Position numbers and translations under genes: made by a program
Part shown: piece by piece, positions 20,215 to 29,307 of the stretch
Position numbering within the stretch: the first letter of the stretch is position 1
Layout of the letters: every line of letters begins with the position of its first letter
NCBI GenBank assembly: GCA_015709595.1
Contig: CP054178.1
Coordinates: forward strand, 3,291,205 to 3,355,204
DNA: 64,000 bases
Reading direction: 5' to 3'
Source of the DNA: Phycisphaeraceae bacterium
GTDB lineage: Bacteria > Planctomycetota > Phycisphaerae > Phycisphaerales > SM1A02
Notes under the pieces: model-generated
Told to the model about the DNA's origin: nothing
Database searches by the model: none
What the model saw: the letters and a program-made list of their open reading frames with translations, nothing else

Positions 20215-21141
20215 TCAGATCTCGTAACTGCCCGGCGGCGTTTCCGGATTGTTGCGCGTTCGGATATCGGACTTCGGCGCCCCCACCACGGTCCCCGGCG
20301 GAACGGACTGCGTCAGGAACACCCCGCCGCTCACGATCGACCCCGCCCCCACCACCGTGTCCCCGCCCAGGATCGTCGCCCCCGCGTACACCGTCACGTG
20401 GTCTTCCAGCGTCGGGTGCCGCTTGACACCCTTTACGGCTCGGCCGCGGGCGTCCTTGGGGAACGACTTGGCCCCGAGCGTCACGCCCTGGTACAGACGG
20501 CAGTGCCGCCCGATCACCGCCGTCTCGCCGATCACCACGCCCGTGCCGTGGTCGATGAAGCACGATTCGCCGAGGCGCGCGCCGGGATGAATGTCGATTC
20601 CCGTTTCCGAGTGAGCGTGCTCCGCCATGATGCGTGGAATGAGCGGCACGTCCAGGCGGTGCAGTTCGTGGGCCAGACGATGGATGGTCAGCGCCCGGAT
20701 GCCGGGATAACTGAAGATGACCTCATCGGTGTGCCTTGCTGCGGGGTCGGCGTCGAAGGCCGCCTGCACGTCGAGAGAAAGCAGCCGACGCACCTCCGGC
20801 AGGCGGTCGAGGAAGCGCCCCACCACCGCCGCCGCCTTGTCGTCGCACCTGGCGCTGCGTTCGGCGAAGTTCCGTCCACCCTGCTCCACACCCTCGGCAT
20901 AGCGCAGCGAGGCGGAAACCTGTCGGACGAGACCTTCGGCGATCTCACCCGTGACTCGTGCGACGTGGTCGCGGATCGTGTCAACCGACAACTCCCGGGG
21001 CCCGACGAACCCGGGGAACATGAGCCACACCAGGCGCTCCAGCACCGCCAGCACTTCGTGACGATGGGGCAGATAGGCCGTCGAGAGGTGTCGCGTCCGC
21101 GGATCGTGGAGAATCGACGCCGCGAGACGCTCCACGGCCAT
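20215..21141 (-). CDS. cysE: Serine O-acetyltransferase
   Basis: The 308-residue enzyme makes O-acetylserine for cysteine synthesis. It has the helical N-terminal region and a C-terminal left-handed beta-helix with hexapeptide repeats (IHPGARLGESCFIDHGTGVVIGE, TLGAKSFPKDARG, HVTVYAGATILGGDTVVGAGS). The DHGTG catalytic His is present. In-frame ATGs at 21243 and 21201 are also possible, but the first would overlap the cysK start codon; the Met at 21141 leaves room for a divergent promoter. It lies next to its partner cysK. Confidence 0.93.
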   Translation of the reverse strand: MAVERLAASILHDPRTRHLSTAYLPHRHEVLAVLERLVWLMFPGFVGPRELSVDTIRDHVARVTGEIAEGLVRQVSASLRYAEGVEQGGRNFAERSARCDDKAAAVVGRFLDRLPEVRRLLSLDVQAAFDADPAARHTDEVIFSYPGIRALTIHRLAHELHRLDVPLIPRIMAEHAHSETGIDIHPGARLGESCFIDHGTGVVIGETAVIGRHCRLYQGVTLGAKSFPKDARGRAVKGVKRHPTLEDHVTVYAGATILGGDTVVGAGSIVSGGVFLTQSVPPGTVVGAPKSDIRTRNNPETPPGSYEI

Positions 21142-21229
21142 GTCAAGCCCCTCCACCGGCGGCGTCGGGCTGGTTGTGGTGGGCGTCGGCGTCGCTCGCA
21201 TCGCCGCTATGGTATTCTCCGGGTTCTCC

Positions 21230-21235
21230 AGGAGG
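21230..21235 (+). promoter_or_regulatory. Strong ribosome binding site deciding the cysK start
   Basis: AGGAGG lies 6 bases before the ATG at 21242. It selects this Met over the in-frame Met at 21140 and means the divergent cysE gene cannot sensibly start at 21243. Confidence 0.75.
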
Positions 21236-21241
21236 CCCTTC

Positions 21242-22183
21242 ATGCGGCACGGCTGCGTCTACGACTCCATCATCCGCACCGTCTTCAACACGCCGCTCGT
21301 CCAGTTGAGGCGGCTGGTTCCGCCCGACCATGCCCGCGTGCTCGTCAAGTGCGAGTTCTTCAACCCCATGGCCAGCGTGAAGGACCGCATCGCGGAGGCC
21401 ATGATCTCGCGCGCCGAACACGACGGGATTCTTCATCCCCACACGCACATCATCGAACCCACGTCCGGCAACACCGGCATCGCCCTGGCCTTCGTGTGCG
21501 CCAGCCGCGGCTACCGGCTGACGCTCACCATGCCCGAGTCGATGAGCATCGAGCGCCGCGTCCTCCTGCGCTCGCTCGGCGCCAACCTGGTGCTGACGCC
21601 CGCCGTCGAGGGCATGCCCGGCGCCGTCGAGCGGGCGCGCCAGCTGGTCGAAACCGAAACCGACGCCTGGATGCCCCAGCAGTTCGACAATCCCGCCAAT
21701 CCCGCCATTCATGAGTCCACCACCGGACCGGAGATCTGGGCCGATACCGCGGGACAGGTGGACATGCTCGTCACCGGCGTGGGCACCGGAGGCACCATCA
21801 CCGGCGTCACCCGGTTCATCCGGCGTCACAAGCCCGGCTTCCAGGCCATCGCCGTGGAGCCCGCCGCCTCGCCGGTCATCTCAGGCGGCCGGCCCGCTCC
21901 CCACCGCATCCAGGGCATCGGCGCGGGCTTCATTCCGACGAATCTTGACACCACACTGCTCAACGGCGTCGAGACCGTCAGCAACGACGACGCCTATCTG
22001 TGGGCGCGTCGGCTGGCGAAGGAGGAAGGCATCTTCGCCGGCATCAGTTCGGGGGCGCACGTCTGCGCCGCCGCCCGCGTGGCGGCCAGACCGGAGAACA
22101 AGGGCAAAACCATCGTCACCATCATCGCCAGTTTCGGCGAGCGGTATCTGTCAACCCCCCTCTTTGAGGGACTTGCCGGGTGA
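21242..22183 (+). CDS. cysK: Cysteine synthase (O-acetylserine sulfhydrylase)
   Basis: A 313-residue PLP enzyme that makes cysteine from O-acetylserine and sulfide. The PLP lysine is in NPMASVKDRIA (Lys47), the substrate loop is EPTSGNTGIALA, and the phosphate-binding loop is TGVGTGGTITGVTRF. Length is typical of CysK. It is divergent from cysE, so the acetyltransferase and the sulfhydrylase that form the cysteine synthase complex share a control region of about 100 bases. Confidence 0.95.
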   Translation: MRHGCVYDSIIRTVFNTPLVQLRRLVPPDHARVLVKCEFFNPMASVKDRIAEAMISRAEHDGILHPHTHIIEPTSGNTGIALAFVCASRGYRLTLTMPESMSIERRVLLRSLGANLVLTPAVEGMPGAVERARQLVETETDAWMPQQFDNPANPAIHESTTGPEIWADTAGQVDMLVTGVGTGGTITGVTRFIRRHKPGFQAIAVEPAASPVISGGRPAPHRIQGIGAGFIPTNLDTTLLNGVETVSNDDAYLWARRLAKEEGIFAGISSGAHVCAAARVAARPENKGKTIVTIIASFGERYLSTPLFEGLAG

Positions 22184-22239
22184 AGCGCCGGATGTTCCTA
22201 TCATGGCCGCACGCCTTCGCTCCGATGGGTGAAACCGAG

Positions 22240-22698
22240 ATGATCGACCATCGCGCCATCGTTCGACCGTTGAAATCTTCGACGCTCGTCCTGCTTGTGA
22301 TGATGATGATCGCCAGCGGCTGCGCCAGCGGCTCACGCCCAGGCGCCTCCAGCGGCGTCGTCGGCCCCGCGCCGCTCCCCGCACGCATCAGCCACGTCGT
22401 TTTCATCACCCTGCACGATCCGGCCAGAACGGAACAGTTGATCGCCGACTGCGATCGCCTGCTGCCGACCATCCCAGGTGTGACGTCCTACGCCTGCGGA
22501 CGACACATCGACACGGGTCGGGCCAGCGTGGATGCGTCGTACCACGTGGGACTGTACATTGGCTTCGACTCAACCGAGGGGTACGCGGTCTACGTCGATC
22601 ACCCCCAGCATGTCGAACTGGTGACGAAGTGGCGGCCCGAGATCGCCTCGATGCTGGTGCGCGACTGGTGGGATGACGGCCAAAGGCCTCGGAACTGA
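22240..22698 (+). CDS. Lipoprotein with Dabb (stress-responsive A/B barrel) domain
   Basis: The 152-residue protein has an N-terminal signal with a lipobox ending MIASGC (Cys28 from the Met at 22240). A Dabb ferredoxin-like domain of about 95 residues follows: HVVFITLHDPARTEQLIADC, VTSYACGRHI, SYHVGLYIGFDSTEGYAVYVDHPQHVELV. Dabb domains often form dimers; their role in secreted planctomycete proteins is unclear. Upstream in-frame starts at 22180-22225 would overlap cysK; the chosen Met gives a normal signal length. Confidence 0.75.
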   Translation: MIDHRAIVRPLKSSTLVLLVMMMIASGCASGSRPGASSGVVGPAPLPARISHVVFITLHDPARTEQLIADCDRLLPTIPGVTSYACGRHIDTGRASVDASYHVGLYIGFDSTEGYAVYVDHPQHVELVTKWRPEIASMLVRDWWDDGQRPRN

Positions 22699-22797
22699 CA
22701 CCGGGAGCCCTTGCACGCTCGTCGATCAACCACCGTCATCCGGCCCCCGTGCGAGCCCTCGAAGGGGCCGATTCATGCCGCCGGTGTATGATCGGCC

Positions 22798-23643
22798 ATG
22801 CCCCGTCCGCGACGCAAAGCGCCACCTTCTCATCCATTCACCGATGCATCGCGGGGCGAGCGACTGCACAAGGTGCTGGCCGAGGCGGGCGTCGGTTCGC
22901 GCCGGGCCTGCGAGCAGCTGATCCACGCGGGAGAAGTGACGGTGAACAGGATTCCCGTCACCGAGCTTCCCGCGTGGGTGGATCCCGAAAAGGACCGCAT
23001 CGTCGTTTCGGGCCGACCCATCCGGGCCCGCCGATCCGGTGAGCGGCTCGTCTACATCATGCTCTTCAAGCCCAAGGGCGTGATCTGCAGCAACTCCGCC
23101 ATCGAGGGCAAGGTTCGCGCCATCGATCTGGTCAATCATCCTTCCCGCGCCCGGCTCTATCCCGTGGGGCGGCTGGACGTCGACTCCTCCGGGCTGCTTC
23201 TGCTCACCAATGACGGCGATCTGGCCAACCGGCTCACTCACCCCCGCTACGGCGTCCACAAGACCTACGAGGTGACGGTGAAGGGGTCGCTCGACGCGGC
23301 GGACGTGCAGCGGCTGCAGGAAGGGCTGGTGCTGTACGACCGGCGCGTCAAGGCCGCCACGCGCACCCAGGGCGTGGGACTGAAACTGCTCAAGCGCGAC
23401 CGCGAACGAACCATGCTGCTGATGGAGCTGCGCGAGGGTCGAAACCGCCAGATTCGACGCATGATGCTGGAACTGGGCCACCCAGTGAAAAAACTGCGCC
23501 GGATCTCGATGGGACCGCTCAAACTGCGCGGCGTGTCGATGGGCCAGTGGCGAGAGTTGACCGCTCAGGAAGTGGCCATGCTGCGCACCGCGGCGGAGCG
23601 CGGTGAGCGTGAGGCGGCGAAGTCGGGCGTCAAGGCATCCTGA
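22798..23643 (+). CDS. rRNA pseudouridine synthase, RluB/RsuA family
   Basis: A 281-residue protein with an N-terminal S4 RNA-binding domain (ERLHKVLAEAGVGSRRACEQLI, about residues 20-75) and a catalytic domain whose active-site Asp is in GRLDVDSSGLLLLTNDGD. The RQIRRM and KLRRISMGPLKL segments are typical of RluB/RsuA. It probably modifies a uridine in 23S rRNA (RluB-like) or 16S rRNA; sequence alone favours RluB. The gene follows the Dabb lipoprotein on the same strand. Confidence 0.92.
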   Translation: MPRPRRKAPPSHPFTDASRGERLHKVLAEAGVGSRRACEQLIHAGEVTVNRIPVTELPAWVDPEKDRIVVSGRPIRARRSGERLVYIMLFKPKGVICSNSAIEGKVRAIDLVNHPSRARLYPVGRLDVDSSGLLLLTNDGDLANRLTHPRYGVHKTYEVTVKGSLDAADVQRLQEGLVLYDRRVKAATRTQGVGLKLLKRDRERTMLLMELREGRNRQIRRMMLELGHPVKKLRRISMGPLKLRGVSMGQWRELTAQEVAMLRTAAERGEREAAKSGVKAS

Positions 23644-23697
23644 CCCGACGCCATCATGGGTGGAGCAGGCGTCCATGCCTGCCGGTACACTCCCCTC

Positions 23698-25215
23698 ATG
23701 CCTCTCTTCCTCGGCCTGGACATCGGGACTTCCGCCACGAAGGCGATACTCATTGATGAAGTCGGCGCCGTACGATCCGTGGCCGACTCCCCTCACGAAG
23801 TGGCCATGCCCCGGCCCGGCTGGTCCGAGCAGCACCCCGACTGGTGGTGGAACGCCGCCTGCCGGGCGACACGCATGGCGCTTGCGGCTTCTGGTGTGCG
23901 CGCGGCTGACGTGATGGCGGTGGGCTTCTCGGGCCAGATGCACGGCTCCGTGTTTCTGCCCTCTCATCCCGATCCCGCCGAACCCCGGCCCATTCGCAAC
24001 GCACTGCTCTGGAACGATCAGCGCACGGGCGCCGAGTGCGAACAGATCGAGCAGGCCGCGGGTGGCCGCGAGCAACTCATTGCAATGGTCGGCAACCCCG
24101 CCCTGACCGGATTCACCGCGCCCAAGATTCTCTGGCTGCGCGCCCACGAACCCGACCACTTCCAGCGCACGCACCATGTTCTGCTGCCCAAGGACTACGT
24201 GCGATTCCGACTCACCGGCGAACTGGCCATCGACGCGGGTGACGCTTCCGGCACCCTCCTGCTCGACCCGCGCACGCGCGACTGGCACACGGGGCTTCTC
24301 GCCGCGCTCGGACTGGATCGGTCACTCTTTCCCCAAGTCATCGAGGCGCCCGACGTGGCTGGCACGGTGACGCGACAGGCGTCGGAAGCAACAGGGCTGA
24401 TCGCAGGCACGCCCGTGGTTGCTGGTTCAGGCGACCAGATGACTGGCGCGGTCGGCATGGGCATCGTCCGCGCCGGACTGGTGAGCGCGACGCTCGGCAC
24501 CTCCGGCGTCATCTTCGCCCACGCGGGCCGATCTCTGCCAACGGATCGCTCCGGCCGCCTCCAGACCATGTGTTCCGCTGTGCCGGGCGAGTGGTGCGTG
24601 TACGGGTGTATGCTCTCCGCGGCGGGTGCGCTGCGGTGGTTCCGCGACACCTGCGCCGCGGGCGCGTCCTACGCCGCGCTGGATGAAGAGGCGGAGCAGA
24701 TCGGCCCCGGCGCGGGTGGGCTGATCTTCCTGCCCTACCTGACGGGCGAACGCTGCCCCCACCCGGATCCGCAGGCGCGAGGGGCGTTCATCGGGCTGAC
24801 GGCGAGGCATACGCGCGGGCATCTGGCGCGGGCCGTGCTCGAGGGCGTCGCGTTCGGCATGGCGGCGATGCTCGACATGGTGCGGGGCGCGGGCATTGCC
24901 GCGCGGGAAGTGCGCATGGGCGGCGGCGGGGCGAAGTCGCGGCTGTGGCGGACCATCCACGCCAACGCCTTCGGCTGCCCCGTCACGATGCTCAACACCG
25001 CGGAAGGGTCGGCGTACGGGGCGGCGATCCTCGCGGGCGTCGGCGCAGGCGCGTGGTCGAGCGTGTCCGAGGCGTGCGATTGCTGCCTGCGGGAGACGGA
25101 TCGGGTCGAGCCGGACGCGGCGGCTGTCACGGTCGGGGCGAGGGTGCGCGCGGTGTATGACTCGCTGTATCCAGGATTGCGTGAAGCCATGCATACGCTG
25201 GGCAGGTCGGAGTGA
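23698..25215 (+). CDS. xylB: Xylulokinase, FGGY family
   Basis: This 505-residue sugar kinase phosphorylates D-xylulose to xylulose-5-phosphate. Typical marks are LGLDIGTSATKAILID (ATP site), QHPDWWWNA, FSGQMHGSVFL, LLWNDQRTGAE, GSGDQMTGAVGMG and GGGAKSRLWR. The start at 23698 gives the conserved N-terminus; the in-frame region before it is a short palindromic stretch. No xylose isomerase gene is adjacent, so it may serve a remote pathway. Confidence 0.93.
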   Translation: MPLFLGLDIGTSATKAILIDEVGAVRSVADSPHEVAMPRPGWSEQHPDWWWNAACRATRMALAASGVRAADVMAVGFSGQMHGSVFLPSHPDPAEPRPIRNALLWNDQRTGAECEQIEQAAGGREQLIAMVGNPALTGFTAPKILWLRAHEPDHFQRTHHVLLPKDYVRFRLTGELAIDAGDASGTLLLDPRTRDWHTGLLAALGLDRSLFPQVIEAPDVAGTVTRQASEATGLIAGTPVVAGSGDQMTGAVGMGIVRAGLVSATLGTSGVIFAHAGRSLPTDRSGRLQTMCSAVPGEWCVYGCMLSAAGALRWFRDTCAAGASYAALDEEAEQIGPGAGGLIFLPYLTGERCPHPDPQARGAFIGLTARHTRGHLARAVLEGVAFGMAAMLDMVRGAGIAAREVRMGGGGAKSRLWRTIHANAFGCPVTMLNTAEGSAYGAAILAGVGAGAWSSVSEACDCCLRETDRVEPDAAAVTVGARVRAVYDSLYPGLREAMHTLGRSE

Positions 25216-25220
25216 ATCGA

Positions 25221-25272
25221 TTACGGGCGGAACGCCCGTGCCACCGGTTCAGCGGGGACGTCTGCGCCACCA
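25221..25272. repeat. Dispersed palindromic repeat after xylB, two units
   Basis: Two copies of the ACGGGCGGAACGCCCGTGCCAC type lie between xylB and lysC. The first (25221-25244) matches the unit inside aroA at about 20 of 22 bases; the second (about 25250-25272) is degenerate. The first unit can fold into a GGGCG / CGCCC hairpin. Confidence 0.6.
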
Positions 25273-25319
25273 GACATCGCAGTTGACCTGCCGCCCCATA
25301 CGCCAACAATCCGCGCGTC

Positions 25320-26549
25320 ATGCCCACGCTGGTGCAGAAGTTCGGCGGTTCATCCGTGGCTACGCCCGAGAAGATCAGGCACTGCGCCTCTCGCGCCGCC
25401 GCGGCGCGACGCGACGGCAGCGACGTGATCGTCGTCGTCAGCGCCATGGGCGACACCACGGATGACCTGCTGGCGCTGGCCGCCGCCATCACCGACTGTC
25501 CGCACAAGCGCGAACTGGACATGCTGCTGGCCACGGGCGAGCAGGTGTCGATCGCGCTGATGACGATGGCCCTGCACGCGCTGGGGATGGACGCCATCAG
25601 CATGACCGGCGCCCAGATGGGCATCGTCACGGATGAGGTCCACACCAAGGCCCGCATCCGCGCCATCAACGTCGATCGCATCCGCGCCGAGCTGTCGCGC
25701 GGGCGCATCATCGTCGCCGCGGGCTTCCAGGGCGCCACCGGTTCGGGCGACATCACCACGCTGGGTCGGGGTGGCTCGGACACCACCGCCGTAGCGCTGG
25801 CCGCCGCCTTGGACATCGAAACCCAAGGCGGCGTGTGTGAGATCTACACCGACGTGGATGGCGTCTACACCGCCGACCCCCGGAAAGTCCCGGGCGCGCG
25901 CAAGATCACCCGCATCAGTTACGAGGAAATGCTCGAACTGGCCTCGCTCGGTGCGGGCGTGATGCACAACCGGGCCGTGATGTTCGGGCAGAAGTATGGC
26001 GTGCCCATCCACGTCCGCCACAGCATGAAGCCCGACGAGGGCACAATGATCATTCGGGAGACGCCTGACATGGAAGACATCGCCGTCGTGGGCTGCGCGC
26101 TCAAGCAGGACCTGGGCCGCATCTCGCTCCGCCGCGTGCCCAACCGCCCCGGCACGCAGGCGGCCATCTTCCGACATATCGCCGACGCCAGCGTGGTCGT
26201 CGATGACATCATGCAGACCGAGTACGGCGACACGGCCAACATCTCCTTCACCGTCGATCACGCCGACCTGGCGGATGTAAAACTCGCCGCCGGCAAGGCG
26301 CTGGAAGAGATCGGCACCGGCGAACTGGCCATCGAGATCGGGCTGGCCAAGGTGTCGGCGGTTGGTGCGGGCATGCGCACCCACACGGGCGTGGCCTCCA
26401 CCATGTTCGACGCACTGGGCCGGGCGGGCATCCCCATCAACAACATCACCACGTCGGAGATCAAGATCTCCTGCATCCTGCCCATGCAGCACGGCGAGCG
26501 GGCGCTGCAGGTGGTGCATGACGCGTTCGGGCTGGGCGAGCGTGGGTGA
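25320..26549 (+). CDS. lysC: Aspartate kinase
   Basis: The 409-residue enzyme phosphorylates aspartate, the first step to lysine, threonine and methionine. It has the kinase domain (VQKFGGSSVATPEKI, VVSAMGDTTDDLL, GRGGSDTTAVALAAAL, YTDVDGVYTADPR) and two C-terminal ACT domains (from about residue 265: FRHIADASVVVDDIMQ and FDALGRAGIPINNITTSEIKISC). The ACT pair predicts feedback control by lysine and/or threonine. Confidence 0.96.
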   Translation: MPTLVQKFGGSSVATPEKIRHCASRAAAARRDGSDVIVVVSAMGDTTDDLLALAAAITDCPHKRELDMLLATGEQVSIALMTMALHALGMDAISMTGAQMGIVTDEVHTKARIRAINVDRIRAELSRGRIIVAAGFQGATGSGDITTLGRGGSDTTAVALAAALDIETQGGVCEIYTDVDGVYTADPRKVPGARKITRISYEEMLELASLGAGVMHNRAVMFGQKYGVPIHVRHSMKPDEGTMIIRETPDMEDIAVVGCALKQDLGRISLRRVPNRPGTQAAIFRHIADASVVVDDIMQTEYGDTANISFTVDHADLADVKLAAGKALEEIGTGELAIEIGLAKVSAVGAGMRTHTGVASTMFDALGRAGIPINNITTSEIKISCILPMQHGERALQVVHDAFGLGERG

Positions 26550-26752
26550 CCTGAGAGGGTGCATGAGAAGGCGCACCGGATTCGTCCGCGGCGTCCACAC
26601 TTGCCCGCCACCCGACCCCGCCTATCATGGCGCGTTCATCATCGCTTTCAGACGACCTGTTCAACGTCGTGAGGCATGATTCAACGCCACGACGCGCGTC
26701 GCCCCCGAGGACCACGTCTGGCTCAGGTTTCTCGGGTTCAGGATCGTCTGTC

Positions 26753-27094
26753 GTGATCAACATCTACGTCGGCAACCTTTCGTTCAAGACCACCGAGGAT
26801 GAGGTTCGCGATCTCTTCGCCCAGCACGGCGATGTGGACCGCGTGTCGCTCGTCACCGACCGCGAGACAGGTCGTCCCCGCGGCTTCGGCTTCGTCGAAA
26901 TGCGCGACGCCGGCCAGGGCCGCGCCGCCATCGAGGCCCTCAACGGCATCGAGCTCGGCGGACGCACTCTCACCATCAACGAGGCCAAGCCCCGTGCGGA
27001 GCGTCCCGCTGGCGGCGGCGGACGCGGCGGCTACGGTGGTGGCGGCGGCGGCGGACGCGGCGGCGACCGCGGCGAGCGCCGGCCCCGCTGGTGA
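26753..27094 (+). CDS. RRM-type RNA-binding protein with Gly-rich tail
   Basis: A 113-residue protein with one RNA recognition motif: RNP2 is IYVGNLSF and RNP1 is RGFGFVEM. The C-terminal tail is Gly/Arg-rich (GGGGRGGYGGGGGGG). The GTG start at 26753 gives the usual N-terminus, with INIYVGNLSF immediately after the Met; an in-frame ATG at 26627 adds 42 low-complexity residues with no family support. Such proteins act as RNA chaperones, often cold-induced. A strong terminator follows at 27119. Confidence 0.85.
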   Translation: MINIYVGNLSFKTTEDEVRDLFAQHGDVDRVSLVTDRETGRPRGFGFVEMRDAGQGRAAIEALNGIELGGRTLTINEAKPRAERPAGGGGRGGYGGGGGGGRGGDRGERRPRW

Positions 27095-27118
27095 ACTCGA
27101 TCATCACTGATCGCCGGA

Positions 27119-27154
27119 AACGCCGGACCCCTCTGGTCCGGCGTTTCTCTTTTT
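27119..27154 (+). terminator. Rho-independent terminator of the RRM gene
   Basis: An 11-bp perfect stem (AACGCCGGACC / GGTCCGGCGTT) with a 5-base loop is followed by TCTCTTTTT, 24 bases after the stop codon of the RRM gene. Confidence 0.9.
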
Positions 27155-27355
27155 GCCCGGCAAGCTCAAACGCCCCCTGGCGACCGGACGGTTGAGACAC
27201 GCGCCATCGGCGCAGGCCGCACATTGGGAACGCCTTGCCGCGCCTGCGCCGCCAGCGCCATCGGGCGAGGATCAGCCGACCAACGGCTTGACATTTCGTT
27301 TTCAATGGCGGGTTTGGTACTGATTGAAATGCGGAGCAAGGGCTCTACGGAGGCC

Positions 27356-27820
27356 ATGATGCGACACATGTCACGCACACTGCTGATGGTCGCCGGCATC
27401 CTGATCGCGATGCTCGCCGCCATGCCGGCTGTCGCCCAGGGCAACAGGCCGCCGCGCGCGTTCACCTCCTCGTGGTACACCACGCGGGCCGACCTGTTCT
27501 TCGCCAACGCCAACCGCACCATCACCGGGCAGGCGACCTACCGGCAGCGGCTTCACCAGGGTCAGCGCGAGCAGCGATTGCAGGTTCACGTGCAGAACGC
27601 CGCCCCGCTGCGGATGATCCGGGTGCATCTCAACGGGGTCGAGATCGGCGTCATCCCGACCGATCTGTTCGGCAACGGGCTGCTGTTCATGCGGACCAAC
27701 TTTGACGGCGGCGTCTGGCAGCCCATGCCCGACGGCTTCCCGACGGTGCTGGCAGGCGACGTGATGACAGTCGGGCGCGCGGTCGGCACATTTGGAGCCC
27801 CTGCGTTGGAGGACGAGTGA
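27356..27820 (+). CDS. Hypothetical exported protein
   Basis: The 154-residue protein starts with a signal peptide (LLMVAGILIAMLAAMPAVAQG). It continues with a soluble domain of about 125 residues rich in Arg, Gln and aromatic residues, with a beta-like segment (IRVHLNGVEIGVIPTDLFGNG). The start at 27356 follows a GGAGG. A perfect TTGACA lies at 27288-27293 but has a poor -10 partner. No family is recognised; it probably acts in the periplasm. Confidence 0.65.
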   Translation: MMRHMSRTLLMVAGILIAMLAAMPAVAQGNRPPRAFTSSWYTTRADLFFANANRTITGQATYRQRLHQGQREQRLQVHVQNAAPLRMIRVHLNGVEIGVIPTDLFGNGLLFMRTNFDGGVWQPMPDGFPTVLAGDVMTVGRAVGTFGAPALEDE

Positions 27821-27958
27821 TCGTCCGGCTTGATCGGAGCGAGGTGTGACCAAGCGTCCATCTCGCCTGACACCCGCTTCCCGCATGTCCCGGTCATGGC
27901 CATCATCCGCAAGTCATTGCACTGGCGTGACATGCGGCGGAAAAATCCGGTTGGGCGC

Positions 27959-27986
27959 TCGACACCCCGCCGATCGGTGGTATACT
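27959..27986 (+). promoter_or_regulatory. Candidate sigma70-type promoter for the prepilin-like gene
   Basis: TCGACA at 27959-27964 (5 of 6 to the -35 consensus) and TATACT at 27981-27986 (5 of 6 to the -10 consensus) are separated by 16 bases. The predicted transcript would start about 120 bases before the ATG at 28113. Confidence 0.5.
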
Positions 27987-28112
27987 GGAGCATCTGGAAT
28001 GAGCGTGACGGGTCCGGCCCGGTCCGCCCGTGGTGGTTCGCCATGGGATGGATCGGCGGCTTGTCGGATCGTTTCCCGGCTCTCTGGGCCGGCGTTTGAA
28101 GAGGACACGCTC

Positions 28113-29153
28113 ATGATGCTGCAATCCCATCGTCCCGCTCGCTCGACACCCGCCCGCCGCGCGTTCACGCTGGTGGAACTGCTGGTGGTGATCGGCATCA
28201 TCGCCCTGCTGGTGGGCATCCTGCTGCCGGCGCTGGCCGCGGTCAACACCGCCGCCAAGAAGACGCGCACCGAGGCCACGATGAACGAGTTCGCCAAGGC
28301 ATGCGACCTGTTCCACCAGGAGCACGGCTTCTACCCGGGCGTGATCTCCGAGGACGACTTGATCGCCGACGCGGGCGGCATCAACGGCACGCCCCGGTTG
28401 AGCGGCACGGAGAACGCCCTGCTCCACCTGATGGGCGGGTACATTGATTCAACCGATCCGAACTACACCGCCTCCGGCGGCTACGAGATGGTCTTCAACA
28501 CAAAGTCCATCAAGATCTTCTTCGACGGCGCGCTGCCCGATCGCCCTTCGCAGATGGGCAACGGACCGACGATCAACGGAAGGAAGTACGCCGCCTACTA
28601 CACGCCGGGCACCGATGACCTTGGCGTGGCGCGGGGTCAGGTTGGTGAGCCGGGCAACTTCAAACTGCCGGACCTGCTGGATGCCTGGGGGAATCCGATC
28701 GTGTACGTCCGCCGGGCTCGCTCGGTCGGCCCGATCGTTCCCCGTTCCGGTGGATCGGCGCCGCAGTTCACCATGACCTCGGCCAACCCGTACCTGCAAT
28801 CCACCGCCCTGGGCCGGTCGGCCAACGATCAGACCAACAGCGGAGGCGGCTACCAGGCCTACAGCGTGTTCAACGTCAGCGGAAGCGCGCCGGGCAACAG
28901 CAACTACAGTCAGGCCAACTGGAACTTCATGCAGTTGGTCGGGCATCAGGCCTTCACTCGCGGCAACTACGGGACCGACCTCGAGTTCAACGCCACGCGC
29001 GGGTCGTACGTCCTGATGTCCGCCGGGGCCGACGGCGTGTTCTTCTCACGCACCAACGGGCCAGGATCGGCAACGAATCCAGTGAATGAAATCACCGCGC
29101 CGGTCGTCGTGAAGGAGTATGACGACATCGTCGTCACGGGCGGCGGGGAGTGA
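28113..29153 (+). CDS. Type II secretion pseudopilin-like protein
   Basis: This 346-residue protein has a class III prepilin signal: a basic leader, then RRAFTLVELLVVIGIIALL with the conserved Glu at +5. It would be cut and methylated by a prepilin peptidase and assembled into a pseudopilus. The C-terminal domain is large (about 300 residues) and contains GYEMVFN, GNPIVYVRRA and SAGADGVFF, the last two like the pseudopilin G-domain. The start at 28113 (adjacent ATG ATG codons) fits the short leader. The degenerate GspE-like ATPase at the window start may belong to the same type of machine. Confidence 0.85.
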   Translation: MMLQSHRPARSTPARRAFTLVELLVVIGIIALLVGILLPALAAVNTAAKKTRTEATMNEFAKACDLFHQEHGFYPGVISEDDLIADAGGINGTPRLSGTENALLHLMGGYIDSTDPNYTASGGYEMVFNTKSIKIFFDGALPDRPSQMGNGPTINGRKYAAYYTPGTDDLGVARGQVGEPGNFKLPDLLDAWGNPIVYVRRARSVGPIVPRSGGSAPQFTMTSANPYLQSTALGRSANDQTNSGGGYQAYSVFNVSGSAPGNSNYSQANWNFMQLVGHQAFTRGNYGTDLEFNATRGSYVLMSAGADGVFFSRTNGPGSATNPVNEITAPVVVKEYDDIVVTGGGE

Positions 29154-29307
29154 CCCGGTTCGCAACCCGACCCGGACCACGCGCCTGACCGATCGGCGCG
29201 ACATGACTGCCGATTCCCGGATGGCGTGGGGCGTCGCGCCCTTTCCCACCCAGCCGCGCGGAATCACGACGGTTGCGAAGAACTCATGGGCCGCGTCCTT
29301 CGAGCCA

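Noticed and set aside
22726-24288. 520-codon minus-strand frame opposite the pseudouridine synthase and xylB genes
   Set aside because: Antisense shadow; both plus-strand genes have clear family motifs.
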